Below are positions 1 to 10,822 of a stretch of DNA of 64,000 bases, piece after piece. The translations under genes were made by a program, and so were the position numbers. Each line of letters begins with the position of its first letter. Within the stretch, counting starts at the first letter, position 1. Source of the DNA: Nicotiana tabacum (taxonomy: Eukaryota > Streptophyta > Magnoliopsida > Solanales > Solanaceae); the NCBI RefSeq assembly GCF_000715075.1, contig NC_134103.1:75331519-75395518 (forward strand). The letters run 5' to 3'. The notes beneath the pieces are model-generated. The model saw nothing but the letters and a program-made list of their open reading frames with translations. It searched no databases and had not been told where the DNA came from.

Positions 1-930
1 CAGATATTTCAGGATGACCAACAAGTGAACCAATCTTGATTGAATCATTGAGGGCCAAAAGGAGATATTCCACAGTGCCTGAAATAGAAAACTGCGTGCG
101 AGTGGAGTTGTAAAATAAGCCGAGGGTCACTGCTAGCTTCATCACCAATGTATTCTGAAGCGTTATTTTGGTACAAGTACAGAATGAGAAAGATAGAGCA
201 GTGATTTGAAATTCTGAAGCTAAATACATAGATAGTCTGCATATAGTTAATAGGCGAATGGAAACAATACATATCATTCTGTACCACCTTTTTCAACTTC
301 TATGCTCTTTCTCTACCAGGAATTTATTAACCATGCTCCTAAGTAATGCTGCTTTCTCATAGTAAATCCCGCCTCTTTACTACATTTATACTGTTAATCA
401 AAATATAATTTACTACTAATATTTTTACGCGGTGGGCTATGCTTGGTCACAGGATTTGCTTAAAGATGCTGTGGAAGGTTAGGATTGCAGTCAACAATCT
501 CATTTGGTTGACTTCTAAATCTTCTCAATACCTTTTGATAACTATCAAGACCTCATATTATTTATAGAATTTTGAGAAGCAGCTGGGAGAAAATGGTTGC
601 ATTCAAGTACTACAACTAAACAACAAAGGCCCCAAATGTGCCTCATGAGTAAATCTATCTTCAATCTGAAAATATAAGAGTAGCAAAAACAATAAATTAT
701 CAAATAGAAAAAGAAATTATCGACGAAACAACTGAGTCTACGTAGAGGTACGCGGTTTTGAGTAGGAAACTATGTGCTAGGCCATATATGATATATGTAT
801 TGTTAAATCAAAAGAAAATTCTTCTATCTTACAGCATCAAGTTGGGGATTCTTTGTTAATTAGAGTGAATTTTCGTCCCACACTATTTGGTCACTACTAA
901 AAATAAATCAAGTAACTCCTCCAACTAATC
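1..930. other. Upstream intergenic region, no gene seen
   Basis: AT-rich non-coding DNA leading into the SAUR promoter. The short open frames, such as one on the minus strand at 45-296, have no recognisable family similarity and no plausible promoter or splice context. I see no repeat structure or RNA gene here. Confidence 0.5.
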
Positions 931-931
931 C

Positions 932-940
932 CTATATATA
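932..940 (+). promoter_or_regulatory. TATA box of the SAUR gene
   Basis: CTATATATA lies 106 bp upstream of the preferred ATG at 1046. A start site about 30 bp downstream would fall near 965. That places the alternative in-frame ATG at 962 at or before the transcript start, which favours 1046 as the initiator. Confidence 0.65.
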
Positions 941-1045
941 GAGAACTCATTTGCAGAAATCATGAACACTACATATCACTTAAAGCTTGTATACAACTTC
1001 TTGCTGCACTTTTACCAGCTAAAACTTGAAGAGAAGTTCATCGAC

Positions 1046-1384
1046 ATGAGGATTCATCTCAAGACAATCTTTGATCATGCTAAACACAACATTTTTCTCC
1101 ACCAAAGATCAACTGCAACCACTTCATCAAAATTGGCAGATGTTCCCAAGGGTCACCTGGCAGTTTATGTTGGAGAGAGTCATAATAATAAGCACCGATT
1201 CGTGGTTCCTATCTCTTGTTTGAAGCATCCTTTGTTTCAAGACTTGTTGAGGCATGCAGAGGAAGAATACAAATTCGATTATCCAATGGGCGGCCTTACA
1301 ATACCATGCAGTGAGACTGCATTTCTACGTGTCACTTCTCACTTGAATGTCACTACAATTAATAAAGGAGGATTACAAGTCTAG
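1046..1384 (+). CDS. SAUR-family auxin-responsive protein
   Basis: An intronless gene of 112 codons plus stop, a typical size and structure for small auxin-up RNA proteins. The SAUR core is clear. It begins [14 protein letters not shown] at about residue 31, continues with [18 protein letters not shown] and ends with the acidic [18 protein letters not shown] segment before a short variable tail. By family knowledge, SAURs act in auxin-driven cell expansion, in several cases by inhibiting PP2C.D phosphatases and so raising plasma-membrane H+-ATPase activity. The frame stays open upstream to an ATG at 962, but TATA spacing and family length favour 1046. I saw no clear TGTCTC auxin response element in the 900 bp upstream. 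No neighbouring SAUR is visible, although these genes are often clustered. Confidence 0.9.
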   Translation: MRIHLKTIFDHAKHNIFLHQRSTATTSSKLADVPKGHLAVYVGESHNNKHRFVVPISCLKHPLFQDLLRHAEEEYKFDYPMGGLTIPCSETAFLRVTSHLNVTTINKGGLQV

Positions 1385-1930
1385 TTATTCAATCTGTACC
1401 GTCAAGTTTTTTGTAGGATAGAAGTTTACTAGTAGTTCATAGATTACACTGTCCCAACTTACCGGGACATTTAGATATATTTTCTTGTAATATCAGTATT
1501 GTTTAAGCCAATACATTGCTTTTCAGCATCTCACTATCCTCGATTCCCTAATATTAAGAAACAACAGATTCTGATTCTGTACTACAACAGAATGTACTAC
1601 AGAAATGGAAGAGTGAATGAAAAACTTGGAAGCAATCATTTGGACATCAGAACCATGGATTTGATGCTCGTGTGATTGCGTGCAGTGCATTTTTATTTAA
1701 TAAAATGAAACCAATCGCATGATCTGCTGGAAAATTTTCATTGTACGACCCCCCTCAAGAAAAATAATTGTAGCAGTTCAAAATGTAGTGAGTTGATACT
1801 TGATTGGGATAAAGATTAATTTCACTGATGGTCATTCAACTATCTTTCAATTTCAATATAATCGCTCAACTATTTTTTATCACTTAAAAATAACTAAACT
1901 TTATCATTATCACTTAAAAGTCATTTTGGA
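1385..1930. other. SAUR downstream region
   Basis: The SAUR 3' UTR and AT-rich intergenic sequence. I see no strong coding, repeat or RNA signal before the inverted-repeat element that starts near 1934. Confidence 0.4.
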
Positions 1931-1933
1931 ACT

Positions 1934-2757
1934 CCTACCATAAATATGACATGGCATGAAATTTAATGAGAAAAATCTAAAAATAAATGTCACATAAGCT
2001 TAAATGGACCATACCTACTTTAAATTCATTTCTCCCTTAATGTGATTTGACACATAACCCAAATGGATTTCGATTAAAAAAAAAAATTAAATTCCACATT
2101 AGTTAAAAATGAGTATCCTATACTACAAAATTTTTACCTTTTCTGTTACACAATACTCATTTATAATTATTCTATACTAAAAAATTCTTATCTTGTTTGT
2201 ATGCCCCATCCGAGTCGTTTTATAACTCTACTGAAATTAAAATATTACTGTATCCAACTCACATAACATATTTATAATTTTCTATTGAAGTTAAAATACT
2301 ATTGTATCCATCTCACATAACATATAAATGTATCATAAGCATACAAAAATAATAAGGCTAATAAGAATTTATCTTTCACAAACTACCATTTCATTAATTT
2401 GAAAATGTTGCTTATTAAGCAACACTAGCATACAAATAACCTGCTTAGTAAGCAACACATGCAATTAAAGTGCATAATGAAAATTGTCAATAGACATGCA
2501 ATTACAGATAATCTATTGCAATTGTTTAGACAAAAGAAATACTGTATCTGTACGGTCAAAACCCCAAAACAAAATCACAAAACCTAAATTTATTAGGAGC
2601 GTGCGTTTTTTTTTCCTATGGAAACCCATTTGGGTTATGGGTCAAAGCACATTAAGGAAGAAATGGATCTAAAGTGGGTATGACCCATTTAAGCTTATGT
2701 GGTATTTATTTTTGGATTTTTTTCATTAAATTTTATGCCATGTCATATTTATGGTAG
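1934..2757. mobile_element. Fold-back type element with ~137-bp inverted arms
   Basis: The segment 1934-2070 reappears as its reverse complement at 2621-2757, at roughly 85 percent identity by eye. Shared stretches include CCATAAATATGACATGGCAT and CACATAAGCTTAAATGG. The interior of about 550 bp is AT-rich, has an imperfect short tandem repeat (TCTCACATAACATAT type) near 2240-2330, and carries no transposase. This looks like a non-autonomous element with long terminal inverted repeats. I could not identify a confident target-site duplication, so the superfamily is open. Confidence 0.6.
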
Positions 2758-2769
2758 GGTTTGAGCCAA

Positions 2770-3126
2770 ATCACTTTGTCTTTCTTTCTCCTCCTTTATT
2801 TCATTATAGAGTATTTTGTGAGTGAGTGTTGGGAAACACTTACGTGAACCCTTTTTTTTAGTGATCTTGGGAGGTTATTCTCTTGGGGTATTTGGGACTA
2901 ATTAGAGTATTTACTCGAATTTTGTACTCTCTTTTGTACTCTTATTGGTATAATAAAATTGCTCTTTTATACTTGTGGATATAGGTCACCTTGACCGAAC
3001 TACGTTAAATTTGTGTCTTCTTTATCTTCTTTAATTACCGTTATTATCAACTTGAATTGTCTTTGTTATTTTTATTATAACGTTGTTCGGCTAAATTTCG
3101 TACTACCCGGACTCCCGATCCTAACA
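2770..3126 (+). mobile_element. Probable copia-type LTR fragment
   Basis: The sequence resembles the R-U5 end of a plant copia LTR. It has an AT-rich stretch with TATAATAAAATTG near 2950, then GTCACCTTGACCGAACTACG, and ends CTCCCGATCCTAACA. No second LTR or internal region is present, and the left side abuts the fold-back element. The identification rests on general resemblance and is tentative. Confidence 0.4.
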
Positions 3127-3315
3127 CATACTGTAGTTGTGTTTATGTAAAGCTCATATGCAAATACATTGGACTCTGGGAAAAGCAGAAAATAAAGCAG
3201 CAGCCGCGGAAATATGAACTTGCATTACTGCCAACCAAAAAAGGTCCATGTATGTCTTATATTTACCGAGTACATGTATCATTGTCTCAGATTGGAAAGA
3301 TATTGTAGCCAAAGT

Positions 3316-3318
3316 AAT

Positions 3319-3360
<42 letters not shown>

Positions 3361-3371
3361 AACAACAACAA
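3316..3371. repeat. (AAC)n microsatellite, tail of a LINE
   Basis: About 18 AAC units. Read on the minus strand this is a (GTT)n tail, as seen at the 3' end of plant RTE-like LINEs and some partner SINEs. It is the 3' tail of the LINE inserted between 3321 and 7739. Confidence 0.85.
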
Positions 3372-3469
3372 TATACCTAGTATAATTTACAAGTGGGGTC
3401 TGGGGAGGATAGTGTGTATTCAGACCATATCCTTATCTGGCGAGGTAGAGGGGTTGTTTCCGATAGACC

Positions 3470-5693
3470 TGTCACACCTCCTTTTTTTCGATGGGGCGAT
3501 GGGTTAGGGAGTTTTTCCAATTAAAGTGACAATATTCGAAATGAAATTATTTATTAAATCAGAGTCGCCACTTGGGATAATTTATGGTGTCCCAAGTCAC
3601 CGGTTTATTTTAAATCCCAAATCGAGGAAATTTGACTCTATTTATGGTCCGCGAACACAGAAGACCGGGTAAGGAATTCTATTAACCCGCGAGAAGGTGT
3701 GAAGCACTCCCGAGTTCCGTGGTTTTAGCACGGTCGCTTAACAATCAATACTTGGCCTAATTGTCTGATTTATTACATATTTAAAATCTATTGTGCTTTT
3801 TATTCCTTTTAACCATTTTTTAATATTTATGGAGATTATTTAAATAAGTCGCGATGTCGCGCACTTATTATTTTTGTACACATTGTGAATCGCGTCACGT
3901 GAAACGCACCCGCGATTTACAACATGTTAATTTTCATTATTATTCGAAGTTATAGTCGGGTCACATGAAATGCACTCCCGAATTGGAATTTATGTATCGT
4001 GACCATGCCACGGGAACCATACCCATGACCACGATGATTCATTATTAATCGCGCTTAAAGCAAACTACGATGTTCAATAAGATTATTATCTTCCTACGTT
4101 TGGAATCAAGCGTGGAAGCTAAAAACTCTGTAACTTATTTAAGGATAAAAGTGCACAGGCTATTATTTAATAGTAGAAGATTCATGCTCTGCCTTAGTTA
4201 CACTTATTACACCCAAAACAAATTAAAACTAACTTTAAATGGACAACGAAAGTGCAAACCCCATCTTCCTCATCATCACAGTAGACCAATCAAATAATCA
4301 ACTAAGAAAGAAAATAAGAATATTCTAATCTAAATCTGGAGTTTATTACATGGATACCTCTACAGTAATACAATCCAACTCCCTGGCTCAATTTTTCTTT
4401 CTTAAATCCAATTAAATCAACCCAGCAAATTATGTAACAAACTTTAAACTAACATTTACATGTACTTCTTAAGATAGAATAACACAAGCACATGAGAGCA
4501 ATTTTCTAACTAATCAAGAAATCAATCCATTAAGAAGAAAACTCAACAAACAGTAAGATCTCATATTTATTGACATGAATTTCACAACTGAAAGCATGTA
4601 TTAATAAACAAGGCAATAGAATAAAATGAGAGTGGGAGGAATGAACCTGAGATAGTCTTTTAGTTAATGAACCTCAGCAATTACAACAACTAAGTCGAAC
4701 AAAATCAAGCAGTGAATAAGCCTCAAACAAAATATTCAACAAAAACCTCTGAGCAAAAGCAGCAGAACTCGAATGGTGAGCGAAAACAACGACAAACTGG
4801 ACTCAATCAAATCCCCTTCGGATTCTCAAAAGGAGTCATCGGATTTCCTTAAATACTTGAAAATTGTACAGGATCCTTAAGCAAAATCGAGGAAAAAAGC
4901 AGGGTATAACAGCAATTAACACGGAACTTGAACCACTAGACCGGAACTCAAAACGTGATACCATCGCCGACCGAAAACTCAACAACTGCACATTGCTTGA
5001 AATTGAAAGGGGTTTGATCTTGTTTTTGGGCTCAAGATTTATGTGATTGTGAATGGTTGAGGAGATGGGTGTTTATGGATGTTTCATGGTGGTGTAAAGG
5101 TGGAGAAAATAGGGACGATGATGAAGGTTTTTGCTCTTGAAAAATAAAAGGGAGATGGTTTTAACTTTTAAGAGAAAAATGACTTAAAACTTTTTCGGTT
5201 CAAGCCATGGTGATTCGTTCGTGCTTGTGGGGAAGAAGATTATTTTTTTGGAATAGTGCAATGGGAAAAGAAAATTGAAGAAGGAAAGTGCAGCCTCCCC
5301 TCTATCTTTCGTCTCTGTCCTTCCGGGCCTCTCAAAATTAGGTGTTAGGGATTAATTGGTGGCCAAGTAAAAAGAGTGTATGGGCATGTGAGTTTGTTAG
5401 GGAGAGCATGTGAGTTTGTTACAAAAGATAAGGAAGAATCTTGCCACATGGAAATGACTCATTGATTCTTGCTTTAATTAATAATAATTTTTTTTCTTTT
5501 AAGAGTGTAAAATAAAAATACTAGCTAAATATTTTAAAATCAAGAACATATAATTTTTGTGATTTTTAATTTTCTTAAATAAAACCTACTAAAAATGAAA
5601 TAAAGGTTAAAATATGTAGATTAAACTTAAAATTATTTACATACTAAAAAGTGTTGAAAAATCACAAGTATGGTAAAAAATTAGGTGCTCACA
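3470..5693. mobile_element. Solo LTR (2224 bp)
   Basis: The unit begins TGTCACACCTCC and ends GGTGCTCACA, the TG...CA form of LTR ends, with inverted TGT/ACA termini. It is flanked by a perfect 5-bp target duplication AGACC (3465-3469 and 5694-5698). No second LTR, primer binding site or coding region accompanies it, so it is best read as the product of recombination between two LTRs. The interrupted LINE sequence resumes exactly at the right-hand AGACC. Its length suggests a Ty3/gypsy element of Ogre/Tat type, but that class is inference. Short open frames inside, for example at 4070-4297 and 4864-5046, resemble no protein I know. Confidence 0.85.
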
Positions 5694-5999
5694 AGACCCT
5701 CAGCTCAAGAAAAGGTGAAAGAAGATGGAGACAAAGGACGATAAGGAAAAGGGAGAAAAAGACAACAACAACACCAATAACAACAACAAGTAAAAGAAAA
5801 AGTAGCATCAAATAGTAACAAACAGGAAAATATGATACACTGAGCAAATGAAATAATAGCCAAATACTAGAGGTCAAAGAATACGAAAAAAACAAGAGCG
5901 CTAATAATACTACTAGAAAAGAACGGGTAACTCTCGACTAGCTACTAGCCTTCTACCCTAATCCTCGATATTCATGCCCTTCTATCATAGGTCATGTCC

Positions 6000-7739
6000 T
6001 CAGTGAGCTAAAGTAGCCATGTCCAATCTAATCACCTCTCTCCAATACTTCTTTGGCCTACTTCTACCTCTTCTCAGACCCGCCATGGCCAGTCTCTCAC
6101 ACCTCCTAACATCAGCATTTGTACTCCTCATCTGCACATGCCCGAACCATCTCGGCCTCAACTCCCGCATCTTGTCCTCCACGAGGGCCACTCTCACTTT
6201 GTTCCGAATAACTTCATTCCTAATCTTATTTCTCCTGGTATGCCCACATCCCCACACATCCATCTCAACATCTTCATTTCTGCTACTTTCATCTTCTGAA
6301 TATGAAAGTTCTTGATTGGCCAATACTCAGCCTCATACAACATAGTAGGTCTAACCAGCACTCTGTAAAACTTACCCCTAAGTCTTGGTGGCACTTTCTT
6401 ATCACACAAAACACCGGATGCGAGCCTTCATTTCATCCACCCTGCACCAATACGATGGGAGACCTCATAATCAATCTCCCTGTTACCTTAAATTATAGAC
6501 CCGAGATACTTGAAACTATCCCTCGGCGGGATGACTTGGGTATCAATCTTCACATCCACGTCCGTTTCATGAGTTTTGTCACTGAACTTACACTCCAAGT
6601 ATTCCGTTTTGGTCCTACTCAACCTGAAACCTTTAGACTCTAGGGTTTGTCTCCAAACTTCCAGCCTCGCGTTAACCCCGCCTCCTGTCTCATCAATCAA
6701 CACTATGTCATCGGCAAATAATATGTACCATGGCACCTCCTCTTGAATGTATAGTGTCAGCACATCCATCGCCAAAGTAAATAGGAACGGGCTAAAGCCG
6801 ATCCCTGGTGCAACTCCATCACTACTGGGAAGTGATCCGAGTTACCTCCCATTGTCCTCACCCGAGTCGTAGCACCGTCATATATGTCCTTGATCACCCT
6901 AGTGTATGCTACCGAAATGCCGCTTACCTCCAAATATCTCCACAAAACCGCCCTCACGACTTTATCGTATGCCTTTTCTAGGTCTATAAACATCATGTGT
7001 AAGTCCTTTCTCTCCCTATACTGCTCTACCAATCTCCTCACCAGATGAATGGCTTCCGTAGTCGATCGCCTCGGCATGAATCCAAACTGATTCTCGAAAA
7101 TAGACACACTCTTCCTCACCCTAACTTTCACCAACCTCTCCCAAACTTTCATAGTATGACTCAGTAGCTTGATAACCCTATAGTTATTGTAATTTTGGAT
7201 ATCACCCTTGTTTTTGTACAACAGAATCATCGTACTCCACCTCCATTCTTCGGGAGTATTCTTCGTCTTAAAGATAATATTAAACAACCCAGAAAGTCAC
7301 TCCACGCCTGCACGGCTCGCACTCTTCCAGAATTCTACCGGGATCTCATCTGGCTCAGTCGCTCTATCCCTGCTCATCTTACCCATCGCTCCCATAACCT
7401 CTTCGACCTTATTAAGCCTACAATAGCCAAATTCACGTCGACTCTCGGAGTGCTCCAACTCACCCAGCACAATGTTTCTGTCCCCCTCCTCGTTCAACAG
7501 TCTGTGAAAAGTATGTCTGCCATCTTCGTCTAATATGAGCGTCTTCCATCAATACTATGTCGTCCTCGTCTTTGATGCACCTCACTTAGTCCAAGTCACG
7601 AGACTTCCTCTCCCTCACTTTGACTAACATGTACAACTTCTTGTCCCCACCTTTGCTCCCAAGTTCCGCATACATGCGTCCTAAGGCAGCAGTCTTAGTC
7701 GCCGTAACCGCTAACTTCGCCTCTTTCGCCTCTTTCTAC
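6000..7739 (-). pseudogene. LINE reverse transcriptase, decayed
   Basis: Read from 7739 downwards, the N-terminal part begins near [20 protein letters not shown] and meets an in-frame stop near 7590 (RKSRDLD then stop). The part at 7297-7497 contains GKMSRDRATEPDEIPVEFWK. The fingers and palm follow at 6757-7287, with NYRVIKLLSHTMKVWERL, FGFMPRRSTTEAIHLVRRL and MMFIDLEKAYDKV. After a frame change near 6770 comes the catalytic [13 protein letters not shown] motif (6488-6775). The C-terminal tail reads [21 protein letters not shown] at 6000-6320. The motif order is that of plant RTE-like LINEs. At least three frame changes or stops show it is inactive. The upstream endonuclease domain is missing through 5' truncation. 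Confidence 0.9.
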
Positions 7740-7751
7740 CCAAAGCAATAA

Positions 7752-9022
7752 GTTATTTTAAAAATGAAATATTAAAAGAAAAGACATGATTCTATGTAGA
7801 GAACATAGTTATGAACTTAAAACTATGAGCTACACAAGGAATGTGCAGTTAAATCCAATCAACCTTCTCCTATCTTTGTGCTGCTACAAGTTGGGGAGCA
7901 AAGAAAGCTCTCTGACACAATAATGTCAAAGCAACTGAGTCCACTGTATTGCTTTGACAGGGTGAACTTGGTCCCGTACTGCTAGTATACTACAAACAAA
8001 ATCTCGAAATGGAGCTATATATACTAAGCTGAAATTTTGCCCCAGGGATATGCAGGTGCGGCACACGCATAAAACCCAAGGAAGCCCTCCTACGGCGCAC
8101 AATAAATCCAAAATCACTATATGGACCTATCCAAAGTCTCAAAATAATAAACGAATTGCAAATACTAAAAACTAGGTGTGCGGTATTTTATATGGAGTAT
8201 ATAGCATTCATCCCACCCGACCCCACTCCCCCTCCATTCACCTCTTAGACGACCACCCCTAATAAACTCATCTTTATCTATTATATGTTGTGTTTACCAA
8301 GAAGCTCCTTTGCACAAGTACACCTCTCCTGCACTATCCCTTCTATAATTTCCTGTTAATTAAAATTATATATGTTTCTCAATCTCAATACGACAAGAAA
8401 ATCTAGTTGAATAAATTATTTGGTAAGAACTTCTCCCGGCCAGTTAAATATTGACCAAACTGAAAATCATATCCCAAGCATAATTCTAGGTAAGCGGACA
8501 AACATTTTTTGCTTTATAATTGGGGGCTGTCTAGAACTATCTGATACAAAATAGAAGTAGTTATTATTACTAAAAATGGAAGCAAACGGCTTTACATTGC
8601 CAAGTCACATGCATGTGAGCAGTTACAAGAGTGAAAAAACTTAGTAAGCTATTTACTAAGTTTGGACACTGAAAACATGCATGCAGCTATTTACACCAAA
8701 ACAATATCCATATAATGATTTCAGTACCATGTGTACCTTTCCACAGTTTTGAGTAATGGATTTGAGGCTCCTATCATCAATTTATTGCGTTCAGTTCTTC
8801 TATCTTTACAATGCAACCAATTGCTTGGCTTTTCTGTGATTTTTCAATTGTACGACCCCCTGTTTCTGAATTCTGTGGCATCTAGATTCATGCTATAGCA
8901 AGCCCTAAATGCAGTATCTGATTGGTAGGGATAAGGGAAGAAATTTAACTTCATCAAAATGATGCATTTTAAAGGTATTACATGGATGCATCCCTGATTT
9001 TATTCCTATTCAGCTACCTCAA
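7752..9022. other. Intergenic, nothing assigned
   Basis: No convincing coding region. A short open frame on the minus strand at 7926-8117 lacks family resemblance. A small hairpin (CTTAGTAA / TTACTAAG) lies near 8638-8660. Confidence 0.4.
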
Positions 9023-9030
9023 TAGAAGTT

Positions 9031-9965
9031 ACTTAGGGTGTACAAAGAAAACTGATAAATTGCACCAAACCGATAATTCGAGTCAAACCGGGAAAAAAAA
9101 TTCGATGTGGTTTGGTTTGATTTGATTTGGTATTGGAAAATAAAACCCGACCATAATTGGTTTGGTTTGGTTTTAACTAAAAAAAAGTTAAACCGAAACC
9201 ACACCAACCTCACAGTACATTTATATGATTTTTAAAAATATTTTATACATATAAATATTTATTGCGATGTAATTTATAAATATTTCTTAAACTTTTTCAC
9301 GGTTTTATCTTTTAACGTGTTATTTCAAGTTTAGACTTAACATTTTTGAATGGTAAATAAATTTTATAGCCCATAAATGTAGTAACTCAAACAAAATTCA
9401 AATCAATACTAATGCTAACAAAAGAAATTCAAATCAATACTAATGCTAATAAAAGAAATTCAATTCAATACTAGGAATGGCGATAGTGTTGGATAATTAT
9501 TTTAGTTTTACATTGGTTTATAATGAAAATGCATAACTTAGTTTATCTTTTTCTTTAGTGCTTAGTTATGTAATTAATATTAGTACTTATTAGCTATACT
9601 TATTTTAGCATGACCTATATAGTATTTTTAGATAATGTTAATTTTTATTATGGCTTATTAATTAGCAATATTTGTTTTATCTTTGTTATTGAATATTTTA
9701 GTATGATGCTATGACTTATCTCATATTATTGTGTTAGTTTCTTGAAAAACACATTATATAGTTGTATTTTACTAGAACTTAAGAAATATTTGGAGCACAA
9801 GTTACATATTGTTATGAAGACTTTACCGGGGAAAAAAACCCGAAACACCGAGATTGAAAAATCCGACTTTGTTGGTTTGGTTTGGTTTATAAATATAAAA
9901 ACCCGACACCATTTGTTTGGTTTGATAATTGAAAAATCCGAACCAACCCGACATATATACATCCC
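9031..9965. mobile_element. Non-autonomous hAT-like element (~935 bp)
   Basis: TAGAAGTT occurs on both sides (9023-9030 and 9966-9973), matching the 8-bp target duplication of hAT transposons. The ends are imperfect inverted copies (GGGTGTACA at the left, TATACATCCC at the right), with an extra ACTTA at the left end that makes the exact boundary uncertain. The subterminal regions are rich in repeated GGTTTGG and AACCCGAC motifs on both sides, a common feature of hAT ends. No transposase is encoded; the apparent frames at 9019-9213 and 9726-9992 are translations of the subterminal repeats. Confidence 0.6.
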
Positions 9966-9973
9966 TAGAAGTT

Positions 9974-10822
9974 CCCCTATGTGAACTTGCACTACTAGAA
10001 TCTGATTATTAAAATGTCTAAATTTGAAAACATATCTTTGTTAAGATATAGTCTTTATATCTGACTATTAAATAACTAAGATTATTTATTTTCTCAGTAT
10101 CTTAAAGTAAAATTTATCTTCGGTCTTTAGTTAAAAACTACTCCCTCCATTTTATCTTGGTATTACTAAATAGAGATAGAGAATCTTTAAGTAAAAGTCA
10201 CTATCATTAATAGCAAATAAGTTGTTGTAAAAGAAAAAAATAATGCGCTTAATAAAGTGAAATCTGACAATTCAGATTTAAGCCTAAGTCTAACATTAAT
10301 TAATTAGGAGATTTGGTTGAACCAATAAACACATTTTCATCTTACCATATCATATCATAGTAATCATTAGACTATATAATAAGCCTCTACCATTATCATG
10401 TAACTTCGCAAGTTCTTTTTTACTTTCTGATAATTTGATATGTAAATGACAAGGCAATAAATAAGTTTGGTTGCTTATTGCATTTTTTATGCAGATATAA
10501 ACTTATCCAATAATGTTTTTCAGACAGTTTATATGATAAACGAAAGGCTAATGATGTTGCTGGTCAAGTAAAACTCTACATAACTTGCCATCAAATACTA
10601 TTACAAGTTGATTATAGGAAACTATACTGAACATTTAAATCTTACAGGAACATTGACAAGTTAAAATTACATCAAAGATATTCTATTTCACATTTTGACT
10701 TGGTACTTAAATCCTATTAGGCTAATAACACATTAGTTTATTAACGGCCCATGATTGGACGAACCCAAATGATCACCTAAAAAGCCCATTATTACATCTG
10801 GACTTTTTTCTGGACCAAATCT
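9974..10822. other. Intergenic region downstream of the XIP gene
   Basis: AT-rich and non-coding. A Stowaway-type end (ACTCCCTCCATTTTATCTTG) occurs once at about 10139-10160 without a visible partner. The part nearest 10822 probably contains the XIP 3' UTR, since that gene is transcribed leftward. Confidence 0.4.

Larger units (their letters stand above)
3321..7739 (-). mobile_element. 5'-truncated RTE-like LINE, split by a solo LTR
   Basis: A non-LTR retrotransposon on the minus strand. The (GTT)n tail is at 3321-3371, 3' UTR sequence lies at 3372-3469 and 5694-5990, and reverse transcriptase remnants lie at 6000-7739. The element is flanked by a 12-bp duplication with one mismatch, CCAAAGTAATAA at 3309-3320 and CCAAAGCAATAA at 7740-7751. 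It therefore inserted as a single unit truncated at its 5' end. A 2.2-kb LTR later landed in its 3' UTR. Without that LTR and its target duplication the LINE copy is about 2.2 kb. Confidence 0.85.

Noticed and set aside
962..1045. N-terminal 28-residue extension of the SAUR protein from ATG 962
   Set aside because: It lies about 30 bp from the TATA box, so it is at or before the transcript start, and the extension is unlike SAUR N-termini.
3214..3507. Poly-asparagine protein
   Set aside because: It is a translation of the (AAC)n LINE tail.
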